Under the pieces are notes generated by a model that had not been told where the DNA came from, ran no database searches, and saw only the letters and a program-made list of their open reading frames with translations. A program made the translations under genes and the position numbers. Shown here piece after piece: positions 24,710 through 32,164 of a stretch of 40,303 nt of DNA (position 1 is the first letter of the stretch; every line of letters starts with the position of its first letter). Origin of the DNA: an uncultured Bacilli bacterium (GTDB lineage Bacteria; Bacillota_I; Bacilli_A; RF39; UBA660); the NCBI GenBank assembly GCA_934131175.1, contig CAKOZD010000016.1, positions 1 to 40,303 of the forward strand, given 5' to 3'.

Positions 24710-25998
24710 TTTCTCACCTCGAAATAATTATAATCATCTATTACTTTAATTGAATTATTAAGCATATTCATCCAACAATTCATTGTAAATAATCCTTCTT
24801 TTGTTGGCATAAATTCAATTACATTTCTTCCTTCCACTAACTTTTTTCTAATTCCATATTCACTAATTACAACTTCGTTGTTGCAACCAGTTAAATATTT
24901 CTTTGATACATTAATTACTAATTTTACTTTTATACCTTTTTGAACAATTATATCTTCATACCCATCATAACTCAAATCAATATTTACTTCCTGATATTTA
25001 TCATAAATAATACTTTTTTCATAATTACCATAGTTTTTAAATAAATCAGTAACATTAAATCCTAATGTACTAATACCTCTAAATATCATTCCTAACGATA
25101 AAATAAATATTAGTACAGCAGATATTTTATTCAAAATGATTTTCTTTTTTCCTTTTAAATTATTAAAAATAAAACTTGAGAAAAACATTAATGGTACTGT
25201 ACCTAGTCCAAATAAGAACATAGAAAGTGCTCCATATATAAAACTAGATGTTGATAAAGCATATAACTGCATTGCTTGTAGCGGACCACACGGCATTAGT
25301 CCGTTTAGTAATCCTATAATAAATGAGTTTCTACTATGTACCTTATTTTTAAATAATTTAATATTTTTTAAATTACAAATTCCAAGCATAGAAAGTGACA
25401 TAATAAGCATAATGATTGCTGCTAGTAATATTATAATTCCAGAAAGTACTTCACTAAATTTAAAAACACTTCCAATTAATCCAGCAATTCCTCCAAGAAT
25501 AGTATAAGAAAGTACTCTTCCAAAATTATATAAAATTATATTTTTTATACCTTTCTTACTCTTAGTCGCAATAATATTAATTGCTCCACACATGCTAATA
25601 CAATGAATACTTGTAAATATTCCTATAAAAAATAACATACCATAACTAATATTACTATCAATAACTGGTATAACATTAAAAATATTATATCCAAATACTT
25701 TATAAATAATTAAAATTATTATTAAAATAAGAATACTAATTAAAATAAATTCATGAATTCTAATATTCTTTAAATCATTTATATTTTCTTTTATATAATC
25801 TTCACAAGTAAAATAGTCTAAACTACAAATATCATTAATTATCTTATTTAAATTAATTTTACCTTTATATTTTATTAAACATATATTTTTATTAAAACTT
25901 ATTTCTTTTATATTTTTATTTTGTAATAATTTTTTTCTAATAGTATTTTCACAATTAGTACAAGTAATACCATCTATTTTTACATAAATATTGTTCAT
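24706..25998 (-). CDS. HMA - SafE/DsbD-like permease - cupredoxin fusion protein
   Basis: 430 residues with three parts. Residues 1-70 are a heavy-metal-associated domain (ITCTNC, Cys13 and Cys16). Residues about 80-310 hold six or more membrane helices of the TauE/SafE / cytochrome-biogenesis type, with the signature GIFTSIHCISMCGAIN and LLNGLMPCGPLQAMQL, both carrying cysteines. Residues about 340-430 form an extracellular cupredoxin-like domain with NNEVVISEYGI and a C-terminal GLFTMNCWMNM, where Cys and Met are plausible copper ligands. The order suggests copper moves from a cytosolic HMA domain or outer cupredoxin through the membrane part. It heads the copper operon and overlaps copA by four bases. 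Confidence 0.85.
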   Translation of the reverse strand: MNNIYVKIDGITCTNCENTIRKKLLQNKNIKEISFNKNICLIKYKGKINLNKIINDICSLDYFTCEDYIKENINDLKNIRIHEFILISILILIIILIIYKVFGYNIFNVIPVIDSNISYGMLFFIGIFTSIHCISMCGAINIIATKSKKGIKNIILYNFGRVLSYTILGGIAGLIGSVFKFSEVLSGIIILLAAIIMLIMSLSMLGICNLKNIKLFKNKVHSRNSFIIGLLNGLMPCGPLQAMQLYALSTSSFIYGALSMFLFGLGTVPLMFFSSFIFNNLKGKKKIILNKISAVLIFILSLGMIFRGISTLGFNVTDLFKNYGNYEKSIIYDKYQEVNIDLSYDGYEDIIVQKGIKVKLVINVSKKYLTGCNNEVVISEYGIRKKLVEGRNVIEFMPTKEGLFTMNCWMNMLNNSIKVIDDYNYFEVRK

Positions 25999-26084
25999 AA
26001 ATCACCTCGCACATTAAATATAACAAAACTCACTTTTAGTATAAATAAAATGTACGTTGAATTGTATCAACCAATAGTTGAATT

Positions 26085-26819
26085 TTAATTACAAGCATCA
26101 TTATTTAATATTAATGGTATATTATAAGTTATATTTTTACCATCTTCTTCAGTTGCGACTATTTCAATTGATAAGTTTGACTTAGAAAACATAGGACAAT
26201 TAACTGCTTTATGATCCATTTTAATTTTTATATTTTTTAAGTAATCAATTAATGTTGAGTCTTTCAAAGTATCACATGAACTCAGTTTTGTTTTTGTATC
26301 ATTACTCTCTTCATAAAGAGTACAATTTAATTCTTTATAAATTGTTTTTTCATCATAACCAGTATAATTTACATTATTTATAATTAGACTTGTTCTATCA
26401 TCGCCTTTTATTACAGTTCCTGATACTTTAAATTTATTATTAGTTGTTTCTACATCATTTATCTGATAATTAGAATGAGATGCTCTATTAAAGAATAAGA
26501 AAATTATGCATATTATTAAAATTAAGAATAGTACTACTATAATTAGTATATATTTATTATTTGATTTTTTGCTATTAGTTGTACAATTACAAGAATTTTT
26601 ACATGAAGAGGATTCTTCTCCATTGATAATATCATCTATTGGGATGTTAAATTCATCACTTATTGCTTTTAAAATAGCCATATCAGGTAAATTTTTTCCA
26701 TTTTCCCATTTGGATACAGCTTGAAAAGTAACACCTAATTTTTCAGCAAATTTTTCTTGAGATAAATTATTATCTTTTCTGATTTTTCTTATATACTTTC
26801 CTATTTTTTCTTGATTCAT
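26085..26819 (-). CDS. XRE-family regulator with membrane anchor and extracellular domain
   Basis: 244 residues. The first ~65 are an XRE helix-turn-helix (GKYIRKIRKDNNLSQEKFAEKL, VSKWENGKNLPDM). A cysteine-rich linker (SSCKNSCNC, near residue 72) precedes one strong membrane helix (IVVLFLILIICIIFLFF), and the last ~120 residues would face outside and contain paired cysteines. The start at 26819 is six bases after GGAGG; the ATG two codons earlier touches that site. It lies directly upstream of the copper operon, on the same strand. The Cys-rich linker could sense metal, but no copper-specific motif is proven. It may be a one-component membrane regulator. Confidence 0.75.
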   Translation of the reverse strand: MNQEKIGKYIRKIRKDNNLSQEKFAEKLGVTFQAVSKWENGKNLPDMAILKAISDEFNIPIDDIINGEESSSCKNSCNCTTNSKKSNNKYILIIVVLFLILIICIIFLFFNRASHSNYQINDVETTNNKFKVSGTVIKGDDRTSLIINNVNYTGYDEKTIYKELNCTLYEESNDTKTKLSSCDTLKDSTLIDYLKNIKIKMDHKAVNCPMFSKSNLSIEIVATEEDGKNITYNIPLILNNDACN

Positions 26820-26883
26820 ATGCATCCTCCATACTACAAAATTATAACATAATCTATAGTGAATTTTATATGAAATTTTTACA

Positions 26884-26915
26884 ATAAAAAGCCAATGTAT
26901 TTTCTACATTGACTA
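26884..26915 (-). terminator. Intrinsic terminator of gpmI
   Basis: Stem AGTCAATGTA / TACATTGGCT in the minus-strand RNA (with wobble pairs) and a GAAAA-type loop, followed by TTTTTATT. It lies just after the gpmI stop codon. Confidence 0.8.
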
Positions 26916-26920
26916 TTTTT

Positions 26921-28444
26921 TTATTTTCTTATCAAACTATTTCCAGTCATTTCTTTAGGAATTGGTAATCCAATAAGCTCAAGCATTGTTGGGGCAATAT
27001 CTGCAAGTTTACCATCATTTAATTCAATTCCTTCTTTTGTAATAATACATGGTACTGGATTTGTTGTATGTGAAGTTACTGGTTTATGTTCACTATCCCA
27101 CATCATATCACAGTTTCCGTGATCGGCAATTATTAATAATATTCCACCAAGCTCTTCAACTGTACGCTTATATATTTTTGCAAGACACTTATCCATATCT
27201 TCTACAGCCTCAACTGCAGCTTCATATACACCTGTATGTCCAACCATATCACCATTTGCAAGATTCATTATTGTTACATCATAGTTTCCTACTTCTTTTA
27301 AGAAATTATCTGTTACCTCATAAACACTCATTTCTGGTTTTAAGTCATATGTTGCTACTTTTGGAGAAGGTATTAATATCTTTTTTATATCATCATATTC
27401 AACTTCTTTTCCTCCATCAAAGAAGAATGTTACATGTGGATATTTCTCTGTCTCAGCAATTCTTAATTGACTAACTCCATTATTATGTAGATAGTCTACT
27501 AAAATATTTTTTAAATCTAAGTCATTAAATGCATGTGGAGAAAGTACTGTTTCAGTAACAGGATACATTGTTAGTGTTTTTAAATTATTATAAGTTATTA
27601 CATTTAACCCTTTTTCACTTGCTTGTTCTTTGTAAGCTTCAGGATTTGATAATAAAGTAAACATTTCTCTAATTCTATCTTTTCTAAAATTAAATGTTAT
27701 TACTCCATCATTATCTTTAATTGGACATTTATTGATAATTCCAGGAATTACAAATTCATCATATACTTCTTTTTGATAATTCTCATCAATTAGTTCTTTA
27801 TAATTATTATAAACAGGGCCTTCACCATAGCATATTGCATCATATGAAAGTTTTACTCTGTCATAATTATTATCTCTATCCATTCCATAATATCTTCCAG
27901 AAATTGTTGCTATTTTACCAATTTTAATTTCATCTAATTTTTTTTGTAAAATGTCTAAATATTTAATAGCACTCTTTTCATATGTGTCTCTTCCATCTAA
28001 CATAACATCAATATACACATTTTCTACATTATTTTCTTTACAAATATCTAATAGTGCTAATAAATGATTTATATGAGAATGTACTCCTCCATCACTTAAT
28101 AATCCCATAATATGTAAATTTGAATTATTTTCTTTTACATGATTTAATACATCTAATATTTTTTCATTTTTATTTAATTCTTTTGATTCAATTGATTGTG
28201 TTATTGCTTGAAGTGGTTGTAGAGCAATTCTTCCTGAACCTAAATTCATATGTCCTACTTCACTTGTTCCCATTTGTCCTTCAGGTAAACCAACAGATGG
28301 CCCACTTGCTTGTAATATTGAATGTGGATATTTATTAACTAACATATCTAATGTTGGCTTTGAAGCATTTTTAAAAGCATTACCATCACTTTCTTCTCTT
28401 ATACCACAACCATCTAAAATACATAAAACTACTGGTTTGTTCAT
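26921..28444 (-). CDS. gpmI: 2,3-bisphosphoglycerate-independent phosphoglycerate mutase
   Basis: Glycolytic enzyme that interconverts 3- and 2-phosphoglycerate with a phosphoserine intermediate and two Mn ions. About 507 residues. Metal and catalytic motifs of the alkaline-phosphatase superfamily are visible: ILDGCGIRE at the start, GTSEVGHMNLGSGRIALQ with the catalytic serine near 60, VMLDGRDT, GRYYGMDRDNNYDR, NLANGDMVGHTG near 405 and ADHGNCDMM near 445. The start at 28444 follows GGAGG by six bases. It is separate from the usual gap-pgk-tpi cluster, at least within this window. Identification is firm. Confidence 0.96.
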   Translation of the reverse strand: MNKPVVLCILDGCGIREESDGNAFKNASKPTLDMLVNKYPHSILQASGPSVGLPEGQMGTSEVGHMNLGSGRIALQPLQAITQSIESKELNKNEKILDVLNHVKENNSNLHIMGLLSDGGVHSHINHLLALLDICKENNVENVYIDVMLDGRDTYEKSAIKYLDILQKKLDEIKIGKIATISGRYYGMDRDNNYDRVKLSYDAICYGEGPVYNNYKELIDENYQKEVYDEFVIPGIINKCPIKDNDGVITFNFRKDRIREMFTLLSNPEAYKEQASEKGLNVITYNNLKTLTMYPVTETVLSPHAFNDLDLKNILVDYLHNNGVSQLRIAETEKYPHVTFFFDGGKEVEYDDIKKILIPSPKVATYDLKPEMSVYEVTDNFLKEVGNYDVTIMNLANGDMVGHTGVYEAAVEAVEDMDKCLAKIYKRTVEELGGILLIIADHGNCDMMWDSEHKPVTSHTTNPVPCIITKEGIELNDGKLADIAPTMLELIGLPIPKEMTGNSLIRK

Positions 28445-28512
28445 ATTCATCCTCCTATTTCTAAAATACATTAATATTATACCACTTTCCAATAAAAGAA
28501 TAAAAGAAATTT

Positions 28513-28535
28513 AAAAAGAAGAGTTCTTTACTCTT
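28513..28535 (-). terminator. Terminator of the Rpn-type remnant
   Basis: On the minus strand, AAGAGTAAAGAACTCTT followed by CTTTTT forms a small stem-loop that overlaps the last codons and the stop codon. The same hairpin region is repeated near 40219-40239. Confidence 0.65.
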
Positions 28536-29010
28536 CCTCTAATGCAGTTATCTCTTCTTCTGTTAGATTAGTAAGCTCAGATATTAAAGATTTATCCATT
28601 TTCTTCTTTAACATATTCTTTGCTATTTCTATTTTTTCTTCTCTTTTTCCTTCATCTTTCAATGCCCATTCCTTGTCATAGGCTTCTCCAAATCCATCTT
28701 CAAAGCTTACTTCTTCTGCTTCTTTTAGATATTCATTCATAACTTTCTCATCACCCAAACCTTTTAGTTTATCTAAGTCCATATCTACTAGTGCTAGAAT
28801 ATATTTTTCTCTTTCACTAAGACTTTTTTCACCTTCATTATACCATTTCTTTCTTAGGTTTGGTACATATATTTGTATGAATACTAATTTATCACTTAAA
28901 ACTAAAATATATACACTTTTATACTTTTTCAAATGCAAATTAATTATAGTTTTAAACCATAATCTTTTTCGCCTAGTAACATAATTAAAATTTTTAATAG
29001 AACAAATCAT
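28528..29010 (-). pseudogene. Truncated Rpn-family nuclease/transposase (C-terminal part)
   Basis: 160 codons that match the C-terminal half of Rpn (PD-(D/E)XK recombination-promoting nuclease/putative transposase) proteins: KKYKSVYILVLSDKLVFIQIYV is the end of the nuclease domain, and SEREKYILALVDMDLDKL to MLKKKMDKSLISELTNL is the helical C-terminal part with the typical LTEEEITALEEE end. The N-terminal nuclease core is missing and no other frame upstream supplies it; the similarity stops close to the inverted-repeat block at 29026. A nearly identical C-terminus occurs at the right edge of the window (40230-40303). It is probably a dead remnant at the left border of the DGR island. Confidence 0.75.
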
Positions 29011-29025
29011 TTCAAAAAATAAAAA

Positions 29026-29158
29026 TTATTTTAAGCAGATTAATTGCTTGATACATATTAAATAATAAGTAAAAGTGTTTCTATGTACTTTGATTTTTTA
29101 GACATAGTATTTTTTTAAAAGTACAGTAGAAAGGGTTTTATTAATCTGCTTAAAATAA
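29026..29158. repeat. 133-bp element with 19-bp terminal inverted repeats
   Basis: The 19-mer TTATTTTAAGCAGATTAAT at 29026-29044 is exactly complementary to 29140-29158. The ~95-base interior has further pairing (for example GTACTTT near 29085 with AAAGTAC near 29119). It lies between the Rpn remnant and the last gene of the DGR operon. It could be a small mobile element (MITE-like) or a folded transcript end. No coding potential is seen. Confidence 0.6.
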
Positions 29159-29179
29159 CTTCTATTAATAAAAGTCATT

Positions 29180-29260
29180 TTGAGAATAATGATTAAAGTC
29201 GTAATATAATAAAAATAGAAGAATCAGATACAAAGATTCTTAATAAATCATTATTCTCAA
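29180..29260. repeat. Nested inverted repeat at the end of the DGR operon
   Basis: TTGAGAATAATGATT at 29180-29194 is exactly complementary to 29246-29260. Inside it AAGAATC (29219-29225) pairs with GATTCTT (29235-29241), giving a branched fold. It begins 11 bases beyond the stop of the MutS-like gene. It may end the DGR operon transcript, but no clear T tract follows, so it is not called a terminator. Confidence 0.6.
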
Positions 29261-29271
29261 GATAATTTCTA

Positions 29272-29685
29272 TTATTTAGAAATATTTTGTAAGAATCCTT
29301 TAATTTTTTCATAATTATTGAAATCAATATTAAGAGATTTATTAATTAAACTAATTAACTCTTCTCTATTTAAATTCTTGTCATAACTATTATTAGATAG
29401 TGCTTTATAATGATTATAATTATCAAAATCACCATTTACTTTTTCAATAATATTGTCTTTAGAGCAAACAAGAAAAGCTAAATCAATACGTCTTAATTTA
29501 TCAAGAACTTTATCATAAGAATTAAGACCAAATGATGTACAATTATTTATATATTTATATTCAAAGAGATACCATAATATTAAAGCATCATCATTATATG
29601 TTTTATAAAATATTCCTTCTTTAACAAGAATTATTGAATGTTTGTATTGTTCCTTATACATGTCATATAAATCTTTTGATTTCAT
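29272..29685 (-). CDS. MutS-like (MSL) DGR accessory protein
   Basis: 137 residues resembling the N-terminal mismatch-recognition domain I of MutS: SKDLYDMYKEQYKHSIILVKEGIFYKTYNDDALILWYL follows the MutS pattern (helix, strand, G-x-F-Y-x-x-Y-x-x-D-A), and RRIDLAFLVC recalls its last strand. The rest of MutS (clamp, ATPase) is absent. MutS-like genes beside the reverse transcriptase are a known accessory type in DGRs. The ATG at 29685 lies four bases after the RT stop; a longer frame that begins within the RT gene is rejected. It is the last gene of the DGR operon. A role in handling the mismatched cDNA/VR heteroduplex is an attractive inference, not proven. Confidence 0.75.
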   Translation of the reverse strand: MKSKDLYDMYKEQYKHSIILVKEGIFYKTYNDDALILWYLFEYKYINNCTSFGLNSYDKVLDKLRRIDLAFLVCSKDNIIEKVNGDFDNYNHYKALSNNSYDKNLNREELISLINKSLNIDFNNYEKIKGFLQNISK

Positions 29686-29689
29686 AAAC

Positions 29690-30823
29690 CTAGTTCCCTT
29701 CTTCAAGAAAAAATTTATTCTTGTATACAAAATTATTAGTAGTTGATACTTTAAAATACCCATTATAACTAGCAAGAGATTTCTTATAAAAATTAATATT
29801 ATTTTTTCTTGCTTTTCTTAACTTTCTTTTTATTTTCTTACGTGTTTGATTATTAAGTAAAATAATTAATTTTTTATTTTTTAAAATAAATTTATATCCT
29901 AAAAAATTCACTCCACTCTTTAAATTATAAATCTGTGTTTTCTTATTAAGAGATAACTTAAGAGAAGATAACTTTTTATTAATTAAATTTAGACATTTCT
30001 TTAAATATTCTTTATCATGATGAATTAAAATGAAATCATCCATATATCTAATGTAATACTTAATATGAAGATGTTCTTTTATATAATGATCAAGTTCATT
30101 CAAATAATAAATAGCAAGTAATTGACTTGTCTCATTACCAATAGGTAAACCTTTTCCTTTATGATACCTTGGTAGACTATAGAGTTGTTTTTTTCTTAAC
30201 TCTAAATCATAAATATTCATATCTTCTAAGTGAGATATTTCTCTATTTATAGAACTATCTATTAAATCATTTATATAGCCATTATCAGTACTATTAATTA
30301 TATTAATTAAAATCTTTAAAATATCTTTATCAAAATTTTCATGAGATAACTTATTAATTAATATTTCATGATCAATATTATAAAAGTACTTACTAATATC
30401 ACATTTTAAAATATAAACATTATCATAATTTTCTTTAATAGAATTAATATATTTTTTCATATATCTAATTCCTTCTTTAGAACCTTTTCCAGTTCTTGTA
30501 GCAACATTTTGTTCAATTAACTTTCTTGATAAAGTTGGTATTAAAACATATTTACTTATTAAGTGATTAACTATTTTATCATACATTAATTCACTCATTA
30601 TAATTCTATACTTAGGTTCTTTAATTATAAAAATATTATATTTAAGATGACTATAATGTTTGTTATTTAAAGTATTATATATCTTAACAATATTAGATGT
30701 TTTAGTTAATTCAAATCTTACTAGTTTTGCTTTATGACATGTATTTTTATAGATACCATCATATACATCTTTTATTTTATTAATAGAAACAATATCATTA
30801 TAAGAAATACTATATTTATTCAT
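29690..30823 (-). CDS. Diversity-generating retroelement reverse transcriptase
   Basis: Copies the template-repeat RNA with errors at adenines. 377 residues. Motifs: LKCDISKYFYNIDHEILINKL near 139-159 (motif 3, Asp142), GLPIGNETSQLLAIYYLNELD near 225-245 (motif 4, where the IGxxxSQ form is the DGR hallmark instead of QGxxxSP), YMDD at 260-263 (catalytic aspartates), and GVNFLGYKF at 304-312. The basic C-terminus (KKIKRKLRKARKNN) can bind nucleic acid. There is no maturase, integrase or endonuclease domain, as expected for DGRs. The start overlaps the small membrane-protein gene by eight bases. Context (Avd, MSL, TR/VR pair) confirms the assignment. Confidence 0.95.
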   Translation of the reverse strand: MNKYSISYNDIVSINKIKDVYDGIYKNTCHKAKLVRFELTKTSNIVKIYNTLNNKHYSHLKYNIFIIKEPKYRIIMSELMYDKIVNHLISKYVLIPTLSRKLIEQNVATRTGKGSKEGIRYMKKYINSIKENYDNVYILKCDISKYFYNIDHEILINKLSHENFDKDILKILINIINSTDNGYINDLIDSSINREISHLEDMNIYDLELRKKQLYSLPRYHKGKGLPIGNETSQLLAIYYLNELDHYIKEHLHIKYYIRYMDDFILIHHDKEYLKKCLNLINKKLSSLKLSLNKKTQIYNLKSGVNFLGYKFILKNKKLIILLNNQTRKKIKRKLRKARKNNINFYKKSLASYNGYFKVSTTNNFVYKNKFFLEEGN

Positions 30824-31211
30824 TTACAAGTTTATATTCCTTAGAATCTTTTTTATAAACATATTTCTTTAATGTAGCATTGTCTAATATTTTATTGATT
30901 GTTTTTGAATTATAATTATTAAGTACCTTACCATCTAAATCATAAACAATATTATTTTCAACATAAGCTTCTTTAGTAAACATAATAATATTTTCAGAAT
31001 TATCATTAGAATAACCATATAACTTAGAAATATATTTTCTAGTAGATGTATCAACATTATTATCTTTTATATTATTATATAAATTATAAACAACTTTATA
31101 TTTTACTACTTTATTTTTATTACCTTTCTTAGTATCTGATAAGAAAGATATTGTGACTAGTACAAGTATTATTACTAGACTTATAAATATTAATTTTTGT
31201 ATTTTATTCAT
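30816..31211 (-). CDS. Small membrane-anchored protein inside the DGR core
   Basis: 131 residues with one N-terminal hydrophobic segment (IQKLIFISLVIILVLVTISFL, residues about 4-24) and a polar C-terminal part (YKVVYNLYNNIKDNNVDTSTRKYISKLYG onwards) that would lie outside if the segment is a signal anchor. I recognise no family. It overlaps the end of avd (eight bases) and the start of the reverse transcriptase (eight bases), so it is translationally coupled to both. A membrane protein between avd and RT is not one of the usual DGR components (Avd, HRDC, MSL). It may be an unrelated passenger or a new accessory linking the DGR to the cell surface. Confidence 0.6.
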   Translation of the reverse strand: MNKIQKLIFISLVIILVLVTISFLSDTKKGNKNKVVKYKVVYNLYNNIKDNNVDTSTRKYISKLYGYSNDNSENIIMFTKEAYVENNIVYDLDGKVLNNYNSKTINKILDNATLKKYVYKKDSKEYKLVNE

Positions 31212-31557
31212 TAATAGTCACCTCTTTTTTTCGTAGTGCTTTAGTCATAGCAATTATTTCTGATAAGAAATTACCTATAACAATATATTTCTTTTCACTT
31301 ATAATTTTTTTATCATGACTTATATTTATATAAAAATTTAACATTGATATAGATATTAATAAGTCTTTTAAGTTTTTATCTTTTATTCTTATTGAATCAT
31401 TTATGTTGTATGAGTAGATATTTTTTATTAATTCATAACAGGTTTGTTCTATGTTATTTTTTAATACTACTTCTTTTTTAGGATAATCAACTAAGACTTT
31501 ATTAATGTAGTTTATTGTTTTATATGATTTATCTAATATTTTGAAATTTGTTTTCAT
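31204..31557 (-). CDS. avd: Avd-like DGR accessory variability determinant
   Basis: 117 residues, all alpha-helical, with the pattern of Avd/bAvd four-helix bundles: FKILDKSYKTINYINKVLVDYPKKEVVLKNNIEQTCYELIKNIYS at the start, LKDLLISISMLNFYINISHDKKIISEKKYIVIGNFLSEIIAMTKALRKK at the end (the SEKKY...LSEI segment is typical). Avd forms a positively charged pentamer that binds RT and template RNA. The start at 31557 has GGAG seven bases ahead. It lies between the template repeats and the membrane-protein gene, as in the Bordetella phage order TR-avd-RT or VR-avd-TR-RT variants. Family assignment rests on pattern and context. Confidence 0.8.
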   Translation of the reverse strand: MKTNFKILDKSYKTINYINKVLVDYPKKEVVLKNNIEQTCYELIKNIYSYNINDSIRIKDKNLKDLLISISMLNFYINISHDKKIISEKKYIVIGNFLSEIIAMTKALRKKEVTINE

Positions 31558-31811
31558 ATTGTTTCTCCATAATGTGGCAAAAGAAACTAAGATGATATTC
31601 TTGATGAATCTTTTCCACTGATATAGCAATAGTTAATTAATCTCTTGTTAAATAACGTCTATACCTTGTTTTTAGCACAGTGGCATGGGACTAACCTTGT
31701 TTCCAATCTAGATATGATTATTGCTAATGCAACTACTTCCTCTAAGTATCAGCCATGACCAATACTATGCGGTTCATTAGTTATAATAATTACTAATTTG
31801 TAGTAGGAAAT
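31558..31811 (-). ncRNA. 3' flank of the DGR template RNA (spacer between TR1 and avd)
   Basis: About 250 non-coding bases on the transcribed strand, less AT-rich than the neighbourhood and rich in short complementary segments. In studied DGRs the region between TR and the RT gene folds and is needed for priming of cDNA synthesis. Its position is equivalent here. The bounds are approximate, and no promoter or terminator of its own is visible; its function is inferred from position only. Confidence 0.45.
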
Positions 31812-31920
31812 TGGGCGAACGCTGTAGCCGTTACCAGTGTTGTTGTTCGTAAGCTCGCCTGAAGAATTCACGTTGAACTCGTTCGCATTACCCCAATTGT
31901 TGAAGATGGACGGCGACATG
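31812..31920 (-). repeat. DGR template repeat 1 (TR1)
   Basis: 108-109 bases that match TR2 and VR in layout but are one codon shorter and differ from VR at many positions that are not adenines, so TR1 cannot be the donor of the present VR. Read in the VR frame it encodes 36 codons (MSPSIFNNWGNANEF to GNGYSVRP) with AAC/AAT codons at positions matching the variable sites. The 3' end GGCTACAGCGTTCGCCCA corresponds to the IMH-like end of VR. G+C is high for this genome. It probably templates another target gene elsewhere. Confidence 0.85.
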
Positions 31921-31952
31921 CACTCATCTGACCACTAATTAGATTAGTCCCA
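31921..31952 (-). repeat. Leader repeat 5' of TR1
   Basis: 32 bases identical to the leader at 32077-32108; with the adjoining TR bases the identity extends to about 47 bases. It contains the hairpin ACTAAT-CTA-ATTAGT (31934-31948 on the reverse strand). It probably belongs to the template RNA. Confidence 0.7.
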
Positions 31953-31964
31953 AATTTTGGAAAT

Positions 31965-32076
31965 TGGGCGAACGCCGTAGCCGTTATTGACATTACCCCA
32001 TTCGTTCAACTCGCCGGAAGACGTCACATTCAACTCGTTAGCGTTGCCATTGTTGTTGAAGTTGGACGGCGACATG
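31965..32076 (-). repeat. DGR template repeat 2 (TR2), donor of VR
   Basis: TR2 (core 31966-32076, 111 bases) aligns without gaps to VR (32242-32352). The 20 differences are all at adenines of the coding strand (T on the plus strand): 20 of 29 adenines changed and 0 of 82 other bases changed. Codons affected include many AAC/AAT codons that became Gly, Arg, Ser, His, Tyr, Val and Phe. Both ends (GGCTACGGCGTTCGCCCA at 3') match VR exactly. This is the adenine-specific mutagenesis of a DGR seen directly. Confidence 0.95.
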
Positions 32077-32108
32077 CACTCATCTGACCACTAATTAGAT
32101 TAGTCCCA
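32077..32108 (-). repeat. Leader repeat 5' of TR2
   Basis: 32 bases identical to 31921-31952, including the hairpin ACTAAT-CTA-ATTAGT (32090-32104). The unit leader-TR is thus tandemly duplicated with a period of about 153 bases. The segment 32109-32164 between this leader and the target gene is AT-rich with a GTCCC...GGGAC pairing and no gene. Confidence 0.7.
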
Positions 32109-32164
32109 ATTTTTTCATTCCCTCAATGATGAGTCATTTCGGGACAAGTTGTTTTCTTTTCTTA

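Noticed and set aside
25999..26084. CopY-type operator upstream of the copper operon
   Set aside because: I looked for TACANNTGTA and found no clear copy; only a partial TGTAC occurs, so no copper operator is claimed.
27049..28338. Plus-strand frames opposite gpmI
   Set aside because: They are antisense to a firmly identified conserved enzyme and have low-complexity Leu/His-rich translations.
29686..29775. N-terminal extension of the MutS-like protein
   Set aside because: The extra 30 codons lie inside the 3' end of the RT gene in another frame; the ATG at 29685 matches the beginning of the MutS-like domain.
31558..31629. N-terminal extension of the Avd-like protein
   Set aside because: The ATG at 31557 has GGAG at proper distance and gives the family's usual length of about 120 residues.
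31812..31920. TR1 as the donor of the present VR
   Set aside because: It is three bases shorter and differs from VR at many non-adenine positions, whereas TR2 explains every difference by adenine mutation.
31806..32108. CRISPR array or simple tandem repeat
   Set aside because: There are only two units of about 153 bases; each contains a coding-like cassette matched to the VR, which identifies them as template repeats.
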